Positions 25,086 to 34,433 of a DNA stretch of 64,000 bases are shown piece by piece. The position numbers and the translations under genes are program-made. Source of the DNA: Chitinophagales bacterium (lineage in GTDB: Bacteria; Bacteroidota; Bacteroidia; Chitinophagales; UBA2359); NCBI GenBank assembly GCA_020628375.1, contig JAHDFD010000012.1, positions 1 to 64,000 on the forward strand, in the 5' to 3' direction. The notes below the pieces were generated by a model. It made no database searches. It was not told the DNA's origin and was given only the letters and a program-made list of their open reading frames with translations. How positions within the stretch are numbered: position 1 is the stretch's first letter; the number at the start of each line of letters is the position of its first letter.

Positions 25086-25481
25086 TCAATCCTGAAAGTC
25101 TGCAACTTTTATGCTTAAAGGAATAGATGATCTAAGGCAGGCTAGCTTTATACAATCGTGATATGGTTTCAGGTTTTTATCTTTTTCTAAAAAATTCGAG
25201 AAGAAGATAATTTCGCTAATCCCCAGCTTTTTAAGTTGATTTGCAATTATGTCGGCATGGCTTTCTACTTCCGAAGCAATAAGCAAATGGTCGTAATAAG
25301 CTATTTTTTCATTGGCCGAAATAATACCATATTTACCCGAAAGGATAATGAATCTTATGTTGTTTGTTTCTGCATTGGAAAATACTTCCAAAATTCTCTT
25401 ACTCTTATACAAGTCTATCGCTGATATTGGAAATTCAGAAAGGTTCTTTTCAGCAGAACAATATGTACAGTAGGCTAGCAT
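25086..25481 (-). CDS. DUF6884-like protein
   Basis: 131 residues, soluble. The central ILSGKYGIISANEKIAYYDH resembles the SAKYGLL...PYD signature of DUF6884/YaaA-like proteins. It begins with CTYCSAEKNL, a possible metal-binding CxxC near the N-terminus. It ends 38 bp upstream of nothing on its own strand except the arsS stop at 25520, so it may be the last gene of the arsenosugar unit. Function unknown. Confidence 0.6.
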   Translation of the reverse strand: MLAYCTYCSAEKNLSEFPISAIDLYKSKRILEVFSNAETNNIRFIILSGKYGIISANEKIAYYDHLLIASEVESHADIIANQLKKLGISEIIFFSNFLEKDKNLKPYHDCIKLACLRSSIPLSIKVADFQD

Positions 25482-25519
25482 GCATGAAATTTAAATATAG
25501 GCTAAGAAGCGAGAAATAT

Positions 25520-26581
25520 TTAACCAGTAACTTCACCACCGCAGCTCGAACCTGCTCCGGCTGTACAACCATAACAATGTTGGTTCAGAACTATAGAACG
25601 ATTGTTCAGTTTATCTATGTCAAAATCGTTGATATGTAAAGAAGAACGTTCACTAACTTTCAAGTCGAGCATCTGGTTAAAATCACAGTCGTATAAATAG
25701 CCATCCCAACTGATCGAAATTGTATTTCGACACATTACATTCCGAGCTGCCATAGGATTATAAGCAGTTACTAATTTTTCCATATAAGCCTCATAGTTAC
25801 CACTCTCCAATAAATAATCGAGAAACCTTGAAATTGGGATATTGGTAATTGCATAAAGATTATTGAACTGAATATCGAATTTACGCTTTAGTTGTCTTTT
25901 GAATTCAGCTTCTAAAGATGATTGATCTCCGGGTAAGAACGCCCCCGAAGGATTATAAACCAGATTGAGCTTCTGTTCAGTTCCTTCAATACCATAACCA
26001 ACTTCATTCAACATTTTCAATGCACGGATCGATTGTTCAAATACACCTTCACCTCGTTGACTATCGGTTCTTTTTTCGCTGAAATAAGGTAAAGAAGAAA
26101 CAACTTCCACTCCATGTTCTTTGAAAAAATCAGGCAGTCGATGGTATTTTTTATTCGCTACAATTATGGTTAAGTTACAACGATCAATAATGTGTTTTCC
26201 TAACTTGGATAACTCTTCAACAAACCAGAAAAAATGTGGATTCATTTCTGGTGCTCCACCTGTTAGATCAACGGTTTTTATATCGGTATTTTTCAGAATT
26301 TCCAGACAACGTTCTAAAGTTTGTTTGGTCATTATTTCCTTACGATCAGGACCGGCATCAACATGACAATGCGCACACACCTGATTACACATCTTTCCCA
26401 TATTGATCTGAAAGATCTCAATACCACTAGGTTTTAATGGAAAAAGGTTTATTTCTTTTAACTTATCAGTAAATAAAGGAAATTTCGCATCGACCATATC
26501 CTTTCCATTCAATACATTTAACTGTATCATGGTATTGGCTAAGCGATTGCCTTGTGCCTGCATTGACTTTGTTGCTTTCAT
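25520..26581 (-). CDS. arsS: arsenosugar biosynthesis radical SAM protein ArsS
   Basis: 353 residues. The radical-SAM cluster motif CNQVCAHCHVD (CxxxCxxC) is near residue 65-75, followed by VDLTGGAPEMNPHFF (a GGE-like SAM-binding element). The C-terminus ends with CYGCTAGAGSSCGG, the Cys-rich tail of the ArsS/DUF3641 family. ArsS transfers the 5'-deoxyadenosyl group to dimethylarsinous acid on the way to arsenosugars. It lies 49 bp after the CMD-like gene. The methyltransferase ArsM, usual in such clusters, is not in this window. Confidence 0.9.
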   Translation of the reverse strand: MKATKSMQAQGNRLANTMIQLNVLNGKDMVDAKFPLFTDKLKEINLFPLKPSGIEIFQINMGKMCNQVCAHCHVDAGPDRKEIMTKQTLERCLEILKNTDIKTVDLTGGAPEMNPHFFWFVEELSKLGKHIIDRCNLTIIVANKKYHRLPDFFKEHGVEVVSSLPYFSEKRTDSQRGEGVFEQSIRALKMLNEVGYGIEGTEQKLNLVYNPSGAFLPGDQSSLEAEFKRQLKRKFDIQFNNLYAITNIPISRFLDYLLESGNYEAYMEKLVTAYNPMAARNVMCRNTISISWDGYLYDCDFNQMLDLKVSERSSLHINDFDIDKLNNRSIVLNQHCYGCTAGAGSSCGGEVTG

Positions 26582-26630
26582 GCTATTGTTAATAAATGAT
26601 AAATAATGATTGATGACTGATGAACGATCT

Positions 26631-26963
26631 TTACATCATTAGTTCATCGGCTTTATTGATCATTTGAACACTATTTACTAAAGTAGCTCCACTTTTAATG
26701 GCTGCTGCAACATGTACTGCTTCCATCATTTGATCTTCGTCTGAACCTTTCTGAAGGCAGTCTTGTGTATAAGCGTCGATACAATAAGGACATTGAACAG
26801 TATGTGCAACTGCCAGAGCGATCAAAGATTTTTCTCTTTGTGTTAATGCTCCTTCTTTGAATACTTCACCGTAATAAGCGAAAAATTTATCTGCTAAGTC
26901 TTTAGCACCAAATTTTCCAATATCTCCGAACTTTTTTAAATCTTCAGGTTTGAAATATGACAT
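26631..26963 (-). CDS. arsenosugar biosynthesis-associated peroxidase-like (CMD) protein
   Basis: 110 residues, the usual size. It has a carboxymuconolactone-decarboxylase fold with the redox pair CPYCIDAYT followed by the conserved helix EDQMMEAVHVAAAIKSGATL. Proteins of this type are regularly encoded next to arsS and annotated as arsenosugar-associated peroxidase-like. It is the first gene of the minus-strand unit and probably supports arsenic or thiol redox chemistry; the exact reaction is not established. Confidence 0.85.
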   Translation of the reverse strand: MSYFKPEDLKKFGDIGKFGAKDLADKFFAYYGEVFKEGALTQREKSLIALAVAHTVQCPYCIDAYTQDCLQKGSDEDQMMEAVHVAAAIKSGATLVNSVQMINKADELMM

Positions 26964-27130
26964 ACTTTATTGAATTATAATTTGTTAACGGAATTCTGCA
27001 TTGTTAAACTATGAAATCAGACTAATGTTGCGAGCTTTCCAATTTTTCGACTAAGATATATATACTTAAAGAATTAGTTTTGTCTAAGCAAAGACGCTAA
27101 AGTGTTTTAAGTGTATGTTTTCTTAAGTCT

Positions 27131-27691
27131 ATGAAAAAAGAGCAAAATAAAAATCCATTCTTAAATATAGATAAGGCAACTACCCTTTTTTTGGATCGCG
27201 ATGGTGTTATTAATAAGAAGTTAGACAACGATTATGTAAAATGCTGGGAAGAATTTCAATTTCTTGAAGGTACCCTTTCAGCGTTTTCTTTACTAAGTTC
27301 AGTTTTTAAAACGATTGTGATCGTTACCAATCAACAAGGTATAGGCAAAAGCTTAATGACAGTTGAAGATTTAGAACAGATTCATTATAAAATGCTCAAT
27401 GAGATAACAAAGGCAAATGGTCGTATTGATGGTATTTACTTTGCTCCCGAATTGGCAACAGACGAAGCCAATACAAGAAAACCAAAACCAGATTTGGCAC
27501 TGATGGCAAAGAGCGATTTTCCAGAAATTCAGTTCAATAATTCCATTATTGTCGGCGATGCTGCAAGTGACATGCAGTTCGGACGTAAACTAGGTATGAT
27601 TTGTGTAGGAATTGGAAGTGAAGCTGTTGATTGTGATCTTGCATTTAGTTCGCTTTCAGCCTTTACAAATTCAATAATTAATAAACAGTGA
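27131..27691 (+). CDS. HAD-family phosphatase, GmhB/HisB-N type
   Basis: 186 residues. Motif I FLDRDGVINK (Asp nucleophile and DxD), motif II IVTNQQGIGK, KPKPDL with the motif III Lys, and motif IV VGDAASDMQFG. This is the layout of heptose-1,7-bisphosphate 7-phosphatase and histidinol-phosphatase. The Cys/His zinc loop usual before KPKP is replaced by YFAPELATDEANTR, with no Cys. Substrate is therefore uncertain: a heptose or another sugar phosphate is plausible. It precedes a T9SS cargo gene by 25 bp and may be co-transcribed with it. Confidence 0.82.
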   Translation: MKKEQNKNPFLNIDKATTLFLDRDGVINKKLDNDYVKCWEEFQFLEGTLSAFSLLSSVFKTIVIVTNQQGIGKSLMTVEDLEQIHYKMLNEITKANGRIDGIYFAPELATDEANTRKPKPDLALMAKSDFPEIQFNNSIIVGDAASDMQFGRKLGMICVGIGSEAVDCDLAFSSLSAFTNSIINKQ

Positions 27692-27716
27692 TATCCTATC
27701 ATAAATGGTTCAATAA

Positions 27717-28694
27717 ATGAAAAAAAAATTAGTACTCACATTAGTAATATTGCTTGGTTCATTCGTCTCCAATGCGCAAAATATTTATTATTTCGATGTC
27801 GATTTTCAGCCTTATCAATCTTTGAATCAACAAGGAGTTACACTGAATGAAAATAATATTTGGGATGAACCCAAATTTGCCGTTCCACTTGGTTTTGAAT
27901 TCTTCTTTTTCGATGCTAGGATAGACACGCTTTTTACAGGCGATGGAATTGGTGCGTTTTTACATAATTTACCCAAACCGGAATTAACTCCAAGCGAATC
28001 AAATCGTTTTATTGTTCCTTACGAAACCGATCTTCAGGATAGAGGTGCGCTTGCCGGAACAGATTCAGAATCGCCCATTGTTTTTCGATGGGAAGGTTTT
28101 CCCGGACAACGTATTTTCAAAATGGAATGGGCGAATGCCGGTTTTTTCGATGAAAGAGAGGAATATGGAACCATGAACGATTTTGTAAATATCCAATTAT
28201 GGATATACGAAGCTACTAGTGTTATCGAATTTCATTATGGCGAATCACAGATCAGTGATCCAATAGTTAACTTTTTTGGTCTGAATGGTCCCACGATCGG
28301 TATTATGTCGAGCGTACTTTCTTTACCAATTGTATTGATTGGCGATCCTGAAAGCCCAGACCTTACAAACGATTTAAGTGTAGCAGTTGGTTTGGATGCA
28401 ACACCACCAAGTGGAACCGTTTATCGTTTTACACCAGATCTTGAAACTGTTAATCCTATTTCTTCCAACAGTATTATTGAACCGAATTTCAGTATAATAC
28501 AAAACCAACAGAATCAACAGATCAGTATTCTTTCGGAACAACCGCAATTAATAAAGTTATATAACCTTAATGGACAACTGCTCGATAGCAAACATATTCA
28601 TCAGCATAGTAATTGGGATATGAGTTTGCTAAGTCCGGGCATGTATTTATTGCAAGATGAGCAAGGTGGTGTTTTGAGGTTTGTGAGGTTTTAA
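27717..28694 (+). CDS. secreted protein with type A T9SS sorting domain
   Basis: 325 residues. Signal peptide MKKKLVLTLVILLGSFVSNAQ. Residues ~22-230 make a beta-sandwich-like domain rich in aromatic and acidic residues (PLGFEFFFFDARID, FRWEGFPGQRIFKMEW, NIQLWIYEATSVIEFHYG). This wording recurs in other T9SS cargo proteins but I cannot assign an activity. The C-terminal ~75 residues (QQISILSEQPQLIKLYNLNG ... SPGMYLLQDEQGG) are a short type A sorting domain. Surface or extracellular location; function unknown. Confidence 0.75.
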   Translation: MKKKLVLTLVILLGSFVSNAQNIYYFDVDFQPYQSLNQQGVTLNENNIWDEPKFAVPLGFEFFFFDARIDTLFTGDGIGAFLHNLPKPELTPSESNRFIVPYETDLQDRGALAGTDSESPIVFRWEGFPGQRIFKMEWANAGFFDEREEYGTMNDFVNIQLWIYEATSVIEFHYGESQISDPIVNFFGLNGPTIGIMSSVLSLPIVLIGDPESPDLTNDLSVAVGLDATPPSGTVYRFTPDLETVNPISSNSIIEPNFSIIQNQQNQQISILSEQPQLIKLYNLNGQLLDSKHIHQHSNWDMSLLSPGMYLLQDEQGGVLRFVRF

Positions 28695-28703
28695 GAATAT
28701 CTT

Positions 28704-28870
28704 GAATAAATAACCTAAGTTGCGATAAATCGCAACTGTCAACAGTACAATAGTCCACTGTCCACAAAAAAACATTATAATAGTAAAGAGTAAGGTTTTG
28801 TGGTCTGTGGTCTGTTAAACAGTCGTCTATATACAAAAATGTCATTATACATCGAAACTTGAATTAAATA
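28704..28870 (+). repeat. ~166-bp palindromic intergenic repeat, copy without MITE
   Basis: It begins near AAGTTGCGATAAAT and ends with the near complement AAACTTGAATTAAAT. Inner arms pair GTCCACTGTCCACAAAAA with TTTTGTGGTCTGTGG. It matches 33983-34244 over its whole length after removing that copy's 90-bp insertion, so it is the empty-site reference. The rest of 28695-28985 shows no gene. Confidence 0.75.
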
Positions 28871-28985
28871 GTTATCAGTTAGATTTAAGCATTTCTTTTA
28901 ATTGAGTTTTTAAAAATTATTCTAACTGAACAATATTGGGATAATTAAAAATGTTTTAATGCCTGAGTTATAAAATATCAGGCAG

Positions 28986-31634
28986 ATGTGTAGAAAATTA
29001 TCTTACTTCCTATTTTTAAATTTATTCTCTTTTATCCCACTAAGTGCAATTTTAAATGCTCAATATAGTAATGACTGGATAGAAGAACTTGGTTATAATA
29101 AAACCTACTTCAAGTTCAAAACAACACATACAGGATTAACAAGAATTTATCAACCTTTACTATTGCAAAATGGCATTGACCTAAATGGTGCTAATTATAG
29201 AATTTTTAATGGTGGAGAGGAGATTCCTATTTATGTGTCTTCAAACGGTTTGATGCAAGAAGAAGATTATATTGAGTTTTTTGTTGAGGAACTTAGTGGT
29301 TATTTTGATACACAGCTATATGCTGAATCCTCAGATCAATTAAATGCGAACATATCTCTTTTTGATAGAAAGAATACATATTATTTGGTTATTGATGATG
29401 AAAATTCAGGTTTACGATTTACTGATACCGAAAATTACTTGGAAGATATGCCTATTGCTGAGCAATATTTTTGGCAGAGTAACACTATAGATTTCCCTTT
29501 TATTTATCATTCAGGTGAATTCAACTTTCAAATAGGTGGAATTGGTTTAAGTACACCATATTTTGAAAGAGGAGAAGGTTTTGCAAGTAATCAGATAGGT
29601 GGAGTATATTCTGATGAGTTTGACTTTGAAATGTCAACAACTAATATTTTTAAAGAAAATTCTTCATTTTCTGCTTTTGTTACAATGCGTGTTGTTGGTA
29701 AAAAAGATAATCCTTATATTTTAGATGGAGATAAGGATTTTGACATTTTTGTAAATGATAGCTTATATGTGCACGCTTTTGCTTCTGATCCAAATGTCAA
29801 TTCTGAATTATTAATAGATGATCTCGAATTTAAAGATTACAATTTCAATATATCTCTTTCAGATTTGGTTGATGTAAATGAATTTAAACTTAAAGTTTAT
29901 GATGAATATATAAATGAAATCAGCTCACTTTCAGATCATTTGGGAACACAAGTAGCTGTGGTATATGCCACAATTAATTATCCTAAAAACTTTAACGCTA
30001 ACAACAGTAGAAACTTTTCTTTTACAACGAATGTAGATGAAGCCAAGCTATTTGAAATTACAGATTTCAATGGGGGGATTGCGCCTGTAGTTTATGATTT
30101 ATCAAGTAATCAGAGAATTATACCAGTTGAACAGGAAGGTATTTATAAATTCATTCTTAAGGAGTCTTCAGAAGTAGAAAGAAAAATTATTCTTAATTCA
30201 ACGAGCTATTTAAACATAGAATCAATCTCTGAATTGAATCAGGTTCATTTTAAAGATTTATCTCAGGTAGACTTTCAGGGAGACTACATATTAATTTATA
30301 ACAACGAACTTAAAAGTAATAACTGCGAGCAAGATCCCGTACAACGTTATATAGATTATCGAGCATCTGAAGCTGGTGGTAATTATAAAGTAGTTGCCTA
30401 TAATGTTGAAAGCTTATATGACCAGTTTGCACATGGAATAGAACAGCACCCGATGGCTATAAAATCATTTATAAATTACGCCAAAAACAATTGGGAAGTT
30501 CAACCTCAGATGCTCAATTTGGTAGGAAAAGCAGTTGAATATAGGTATAGAGACAGTCAAGATATTCAAGAAAACCTAGTTCCCAGCTATGGAAATTCTG
30601 CCTCTGACCTTTTACTTGTTTCATCTTCCACTCAAGACTTTGAGCCATTATTAGCTTTTGGTAGAGTTCCGGTTCAAGATTGTGAAACACTGAATAATTA
30701 TATTGATAAATTAGAATCTTATGAACAAAACTATCTTACATGTAATACTGAACAGTTAGCTTGGATGGAAAATGAAATTTACATATCAGCCATACAATCT
30801 CAGGAACTAGAATTGGATTTAAATGAACTCAATGATGATAATATAATTTTAGTAACAGATACAACAGAGGCAAGCTATAACTTAGTACAAGATCAATTAG
30901 AAAATGGTCTTTATCTTATACATTACTTAGGTCATTCTTCTTATCAGGGATGGGCTTTTGATTTAGGAGACCCTGATAACTATATTAATGAAGGAAAATA
31001 TCCTTTTGTCTTATCAAATACTCAACATACAGGAAATATCTTTCGTCTTGATGCAAATAGTATGTCTGAAAAGTGGGTTCTAGCTGATAAAGCCGGTGCC
31101 ATTGCTTACTTAGGTTCAAGAACCTATGAAAGTCCGTCAATCAATAATTTGATCGCTCAAAGCTTATTAGAAAAATTAAAAATAGAAGGAAATGAAGAAT
31201 TACCCATAGCTATTGCTCTTCAGGAAACAATATTAGAAATATCTGAACAAATAGAGGATTACGAATATCCAGAATACTTAGAACAAAGTATTTTACAAAA
31301 ATCATTTTGTGGTGATCCGGCAATTCGATTATATAATGTTCCCTATTATATTCAAAACTGTATTAATTCTAATATACAACCACAAAAATCCAATAATATC
31401 CAAAATGCTTCCATATCACCAAACCCAGTAAAAAACACTTTGCATATAAAAGGCTCAATAGATAACTTAGCGTTTGTTGATTATCAAATCTGGAATTTAG
31501 AAGGGCGAAAAATTACAGAAAATACATTGTTAGATAACAATATCAATGTTACTAAATTAAATTCAGGTATTTATTTACTTGTTTTAACTGATAAGAATGG
31601 AATGACTTACACCTCAAAATTCATGAAAGAGTAA
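28986..31634 (+). CDS. C25/PorU2-like T9SS cargo protein lacking the catalytic cysteine
   Basis: 882 residues with a signal peptide to LNAQ. The N-terminal part (YFKFKTTHTGLTRIYQP ... YIEFFVEELSG) and the middle match C25-type (gingipain/PorU2) architecture. The catalytic His is in LIHYLGHSSYQGW. The segment where the nucleophile should stand reads VLSNTQHTGNIF, with Gln (codon CAA) in place of Cys. A type A sorting domain closes the protein (SISPNPVKNTL ... SGIYLLVL). It should be exported to the surface, but as a peptidase or sortase it is predicted inactive or altered. It is flanked by repeats and transcribed alone. Confidence 0.82.
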   Translation: MCRKLSYFLFLNLFSFIPLSAILNAQYSNDWIEELGYNKTYFKFKTTHTGLTRIYQPLLLQNGIDLNGANYRIFNGGEEIPIYVSSNGLMQEEDYIEFFVEELSGYFDTQLYAESSDQLNANISLFDRKNTYYLVIDDENSGLRFTDTENYLEDMPIAEQYFWQSNTIDFPFIYHSGEFNFQIGGIGLSTPYFERGEGFASNQIGGVYSDEFDFEMSTTNIFKENSSFSAFVTMRVVGKKDNPYILDGDKDFDIFVNDSLYVHAFASDPNVNSELLIDDLEFKDYNFNISLSDLVDVNEFKLKVYDEYINEISSLSDHLGTQVAVVYATINYPKNFNANNSRNFSFTTNVDEAKLFEITDFNGGIAPVVYDLSSNQRIIPVEQEGIYKFILKESSEVERKIILNSTSYLNIESISELNQVHFKDLSQVDFQGDYILIYNNELKSNNCEQDPVQRYIDYRASEAGGNYKVVAYNVESLYDQFAHGIEQHPMAIKSFINYAKNNWEVQPQMLNLVGKAVEYRYRDSQDIQENLVPSYGNSASDLLLVSSSTQDFEPLLAFGRVPVQDCETLNNYIDKLESYEQNYLTCNTEQLAWMENEIYISAIQSQELELDLNELNDDNIILVTDTTEASYNLVQDQLENGLYLIHYLGHSSYQGWAFDLGDPDNYINEGKYPFVLSNTQHTGNIFRLDANSMSEKWVLADKAGAIAYLGSRTYESPSINNLIAQSLLEKLKIEGNEELPIAIALQETILEISEQIEDYEYPEYLEQSILQKSFCGDPAIRLYNVPYYIQNCINSNIQPQKSNNIQNASISPNPVKNTLHIKGSIDNLAFVDYQIWNLEGRKITENTLLDNNINVTKLNSGIYLLVLTDKNGMTYTSKFMKE

Positions 31635-31741
31635 AAACTTCACCATTATCTTTTGTTAATTACCAAGCTTCCATAAGCTTTTCTACTTGTAAAAAAGCAA
31701 CAGACCTATTATCTTGCAGGAAGTGAATTGAATATATAATT

Positions 31742-32569
31742 TTGAAGAACTTCAAAGATAAGACCGTTGTAATAACCGGAGCCGGTTCTGGAATTGGCAG
31801 AGCTTTAGCCATAGAATTTGGCAATCAAAATGCTAAGCTCGCTCTCAATGACTTTAATATGCAAACGCTTCAGAAAACGGTGGATATATTGAAGCATAAA
31901 GGAGTCAATAATATCCTGACTTTTGCTTTCGATGTATCAGATAAAACTTTGATGAACGATTTTGCTCAAAAAGTAAGGTCAACTTTCGGTAATGCACACA
32001 TAGTAATAAATAATGCAGGTATAGGTGGTAGTGCTGAGCCGGCTTATTTAACTGATACCGATAGTTACAGAGAAGTAATGGATGTTAATTTTTTTGGTGT
32101 ATTGAACGGCTGCCAATCATTTCTGCCACAACTTGTAGCCAATAACGAAGGATCTATTGTAAATATTTCAAGTATTTTTGGTTTGATCGGCACACCGAAT
32201 AATTCAGCCTATTGTGCAAGCAAATTTGCAGTCAGAGGTTACACTGAATCTTTAGCAATCGAATTTCATAAATCTCCGATCAACATTCATTGTGTGCATC
32301 CCGGAGGAATTAAAACCAATATTGCCGGTGATGAAAGCGATAGTGAATTTGTTGAAAAATATCTGAAAACACCCCCTGAGCAATTGGCAAAACGTATTAT
32401 TAAAGGGATTCAGAATAAAGAAGTAAAAATTGTTTTTGGTACAGATGCTTTTAAAACATGGCTGGGCTCAAACCTGCTTCCCCAAAAGCTATTGAATAAA
32501 TTGATCTGGAAGGAAATGAACAATATACTCGATATAGAAAAGTATAAGCAATTCATCAAAAACTTATAA
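31742..32569 (+). CDS. short-chain dehydrogenase/reductase
   Basis: 275 residues from a TTG start. TGAGSGIGRA binds the cofactor; NNAGIG, catalytic Ser in SIVNISSIFG and the YCASK active site are present. The Asp after the second beta-strand (LALND) suggests NAD(H) preference. It is followed 47 bp later by a cytochrome P450 and then by an alpha/beta hydrolase, all on the same strand, which suggests a small oxidative pathway acting on a lipid-like or hydrophobic substrate. The substrate cannot be read from sequence. Confidence 0.92.
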   Translation: MKNFKDKTVVITGAGSGIGRALAIEFGNQNAKLALNDFNMQTLQKTVDILKHKGVNNILTFAFDVSDKTLMNDFAQKVRSTFGNAHIVINNAGIGGSAEPAYLTDTDSYREVMDVNFFGVLNGCQSFLPQLVANNEGSIVNISSIFGLIGTPNNSAYCASKFAVRGYTESLAIEFHKSPINIHCVHPGGIKTNIAGDESDSEFVEKYLKTPPEQLAKRIIKGIQNKEVKIVFGTDAFKTWLGSNLLPQKLLNKLIWKEMNNILDIEKYKQFIKNL

Positions 32570-32616
32570 TCGTCTTTCCAGTCCTTGAATTACTAAGTAG
32601 AAAAAACACTTTTAAT

Positions 32617-33984
32617 ATGGAAGTTACTGACACACCAACAGAAAAAATAAAACTAGCGAATATTCCCAACGGAACATCTGTTAATCCCATTAAACACATT
32701 CAACTGATGATGAAAGACGCACGTGCTTTTATGAACCAAAAACATCAGAAATTAGGTCAAGTTTGGGAAGATAAAATACTTGGGCAAAGAATGATCTACG
32801 TGAATGATCCGGCATTCATTAAGCATATTTTTGCAAAGAATAGAAATAATTACAAGCGAACTAAAAATATAGAAATACTTAAAATGGGCTTAGGTAACGG
32901 TTTAGTTACCAGTGATGGCGAATTATGGCAAAATCAACGAAAGTTGATGCAACCTGCTTTTCATGCCCAAAATTTGATAAAACTTTTCGATGTAATGGCA
33001 GCAGAGATTGAAAGTTTTATGAAAGAACTAGAAGCTAAAAGAGGAACAGAAATAGATTTTCACAGAGAATTTATGGACATAACCGGAAGAGTAGTTTTTA
33101 AAGCAATGTTTTCCGATGAGCCGGCACAATCTGTAGCTTCCTTTTATGATATTATGGTAGAAGGTCAACGGTATTTAACCAAAGTGATAAGAAATCCACT
33201 CGCAAAGTATTGGTATGCACTTAATGGAGAAACAAAAAAATTCAAGCAAAGAAAACAAAGAGGAGAAGATGCACTCTTACACTCAGTTAATAAACGGAAA
33301 GCTTCAAAAGTAAAGAAGCCCGACCTTTTACAAATGTTACTCGATGCTACCTATGAAGACTCTAATGAATATATGTCGGAAAGGCAGTTGTTAGATGAAC
33401 TAGTAACCATTTTTGCTGCCGGACACGAAACTTCATCAAATGCACTAACATGGACAATGTACTTATTGGATAAACATCCTGAAGTTATTGAAAAACTAAG
33501 AAAGGAGATCAATGAAGTAACACCTGATAAACTACCCGGTTATGAAGAGTTGAAAAAAATGCCTTATCTACAACAAGTCATCGATGAAAGTATGCGTATA
33601 TACCCTCCGGTTTGGTTAGTTACCAGAGAAGCAATTGATGAAGATGAATTTGCAGGAGTTAAAATAAATGCTGAAGATATTGTTCTTCTATGTATTTATA
33701 GCTTACATCACGACGCATCTATTTATACCAATCCGGAAACTTTTAATCCCGACCGTTTTGCCGATGGTATGAACAAAAAATATAGTAAAAATTTAAGCTA
33801 TTTTCCTTTTGGTGGAGGCCCCCGAAAATGTATAGGTTTTATGTTCGCCACTATGGAAATTCGATTGATCTTGGTGGCATTATTACAAAAATTCGATTTT
33901 AAGATCAATCCCGACCAAAAAGTAGAAATGGAAGCACTAATTACCATGCAACCGAAATATGGTATGAAAGCTCAGCTAATTTGA
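32617..33984 (+). CDS. cytochrome P450
   Basis: 455 residues, without an N-terminal anchor. The oxygen-binding I-helix is AAGHETSSNALTW, the ExxR motif is ESMRIYPP, and the heme loop is FPFGGGPRKCIGFMFA with the Cys ligand. The sequence style is like CYP102/CYP4-type fatty-acid hydroxylases (long meander, FNPDRF). It would hydroxylate a hydrophobic substrate using a separate reductase or ferredoxin, which is not encoded here. It follows the SDR gene closely, so the pair is probably one unit. Its stop codon touches the start of a repeat copy. Confidence 0.95.
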   Translation: MEVTDTPTEKIKLANIPNGTSVNPIKHIQLMMKDARAFMNQKHQKLGQVWEDKILGQRMIYVNDPAFIKHIFAKNRNNYKRTKNIEILKMGLGNGLVTSDGELWQNQRKLMQPAFHAQNLIKLFDVMAAEIESFMKELEAKRGTEIDFHREFMDITGRVVFKAMFSDEPAQSVASFYDIMVEGQRYLTKVIRNPLAKYWYALNGETKKFKQRKQRGEDALLHSVNKRKASKVKKPDLLQMLLDATYEDSNEYMSERQLLDELVTIFAAGHETSSNALTWTMYLLDKHPEVIEKLRKEINEVTPDKLPGYEELKKMPYLQQVIDESMRIYPPVWLVTREAIDEDEFAGVKINAEDIVLLCIYSLHHDASIYTNPETFNPDRFADGMNKKYSKNLSYFPFGGGPRKCIGFMFATMEIRLILVALLQKFDFKINPDQKVEMEALITMQPKYGMKAQLI

Positions 33985-34244
33985 GTAAATAACCTAAGTT
34001 GCGATAAATCTCAACTGTCAACAGTACAATAGTCCACAGTCCACAAAAAAACCATTATACATAGTAAAGTTTAAAACGATTTTTGATAGAGACGTAGCAA
34101 TGCTACGTCTGTACATTGTAAAATAATTGTATGAAAAAAAATCGTTTTAAAGTCTAGTGAAGAGTAAGGTTTTGTGGTCTGTGGTTTGTTAAACAGTCGT
34201 CTATGTACAAAAATGTCATTATACATCGCAACTTGAATTAAATA
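33983..34244 (+). repeat. ~166-bp palindromic intergenic repeat carrying a MITE insertion
   Basis: This is the same repeat as 28704-28870 with 34066-34155 inserted between AGT copies. Arms start AAGTTGCGAT and end ATCGCAACTT. Bases 33985-34433 contain no gene: this repeat, its insertion, and a run of GTCAGGGTGAGC words. Confidence 0.8.
34066..34155 (+). mobile_element. MITE-like element, copy 2 (90 bp)
   Basis: Same 19-bp terminal inverted repeats and internal AGACGTAGC/GCTACGTCT hairpin as 243-330. It is flanked by AGT at 34063-34065 and 34156-34158. Removing the element and one AGT restores the sequence of the empty site around 28786-28797 except for single-base differences. The one to two base differences between the copies imply recent mobility. 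Confidence 0.8.
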
Positions 34245-34272
34245 ATAGATCATGGCGGGCAGACAAAATTAC

Positions 34273-34390
34273 GTCAGGTGAGCCTGTCGAACCCCATTGT
34301 CAGGGTGAGCTTGCTAAATTCCAATGTCACAGTGAGTCCACTGAATGTCAGGGTGAGCTTGCCGAACCCTGCCGAACCCTGCCGAACCCC
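34273..34390 (+). repeat. GTCAGGGTGAGC-type direct repeats
   Basis: Four imperfect copies of a phrase near GTCAGGGTGAGCTTGCCGAA occur in a row, the last with a GCCGAACCCT triplication. Such phrases are common intergenic filler in Bacteroidota; no gene is present. Confidence 0.6.
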
Positions 34391-34433
34391 TCAAACATAT
34401 TATGAAACAAAATTCGTATATTGTTCCTGAAAA

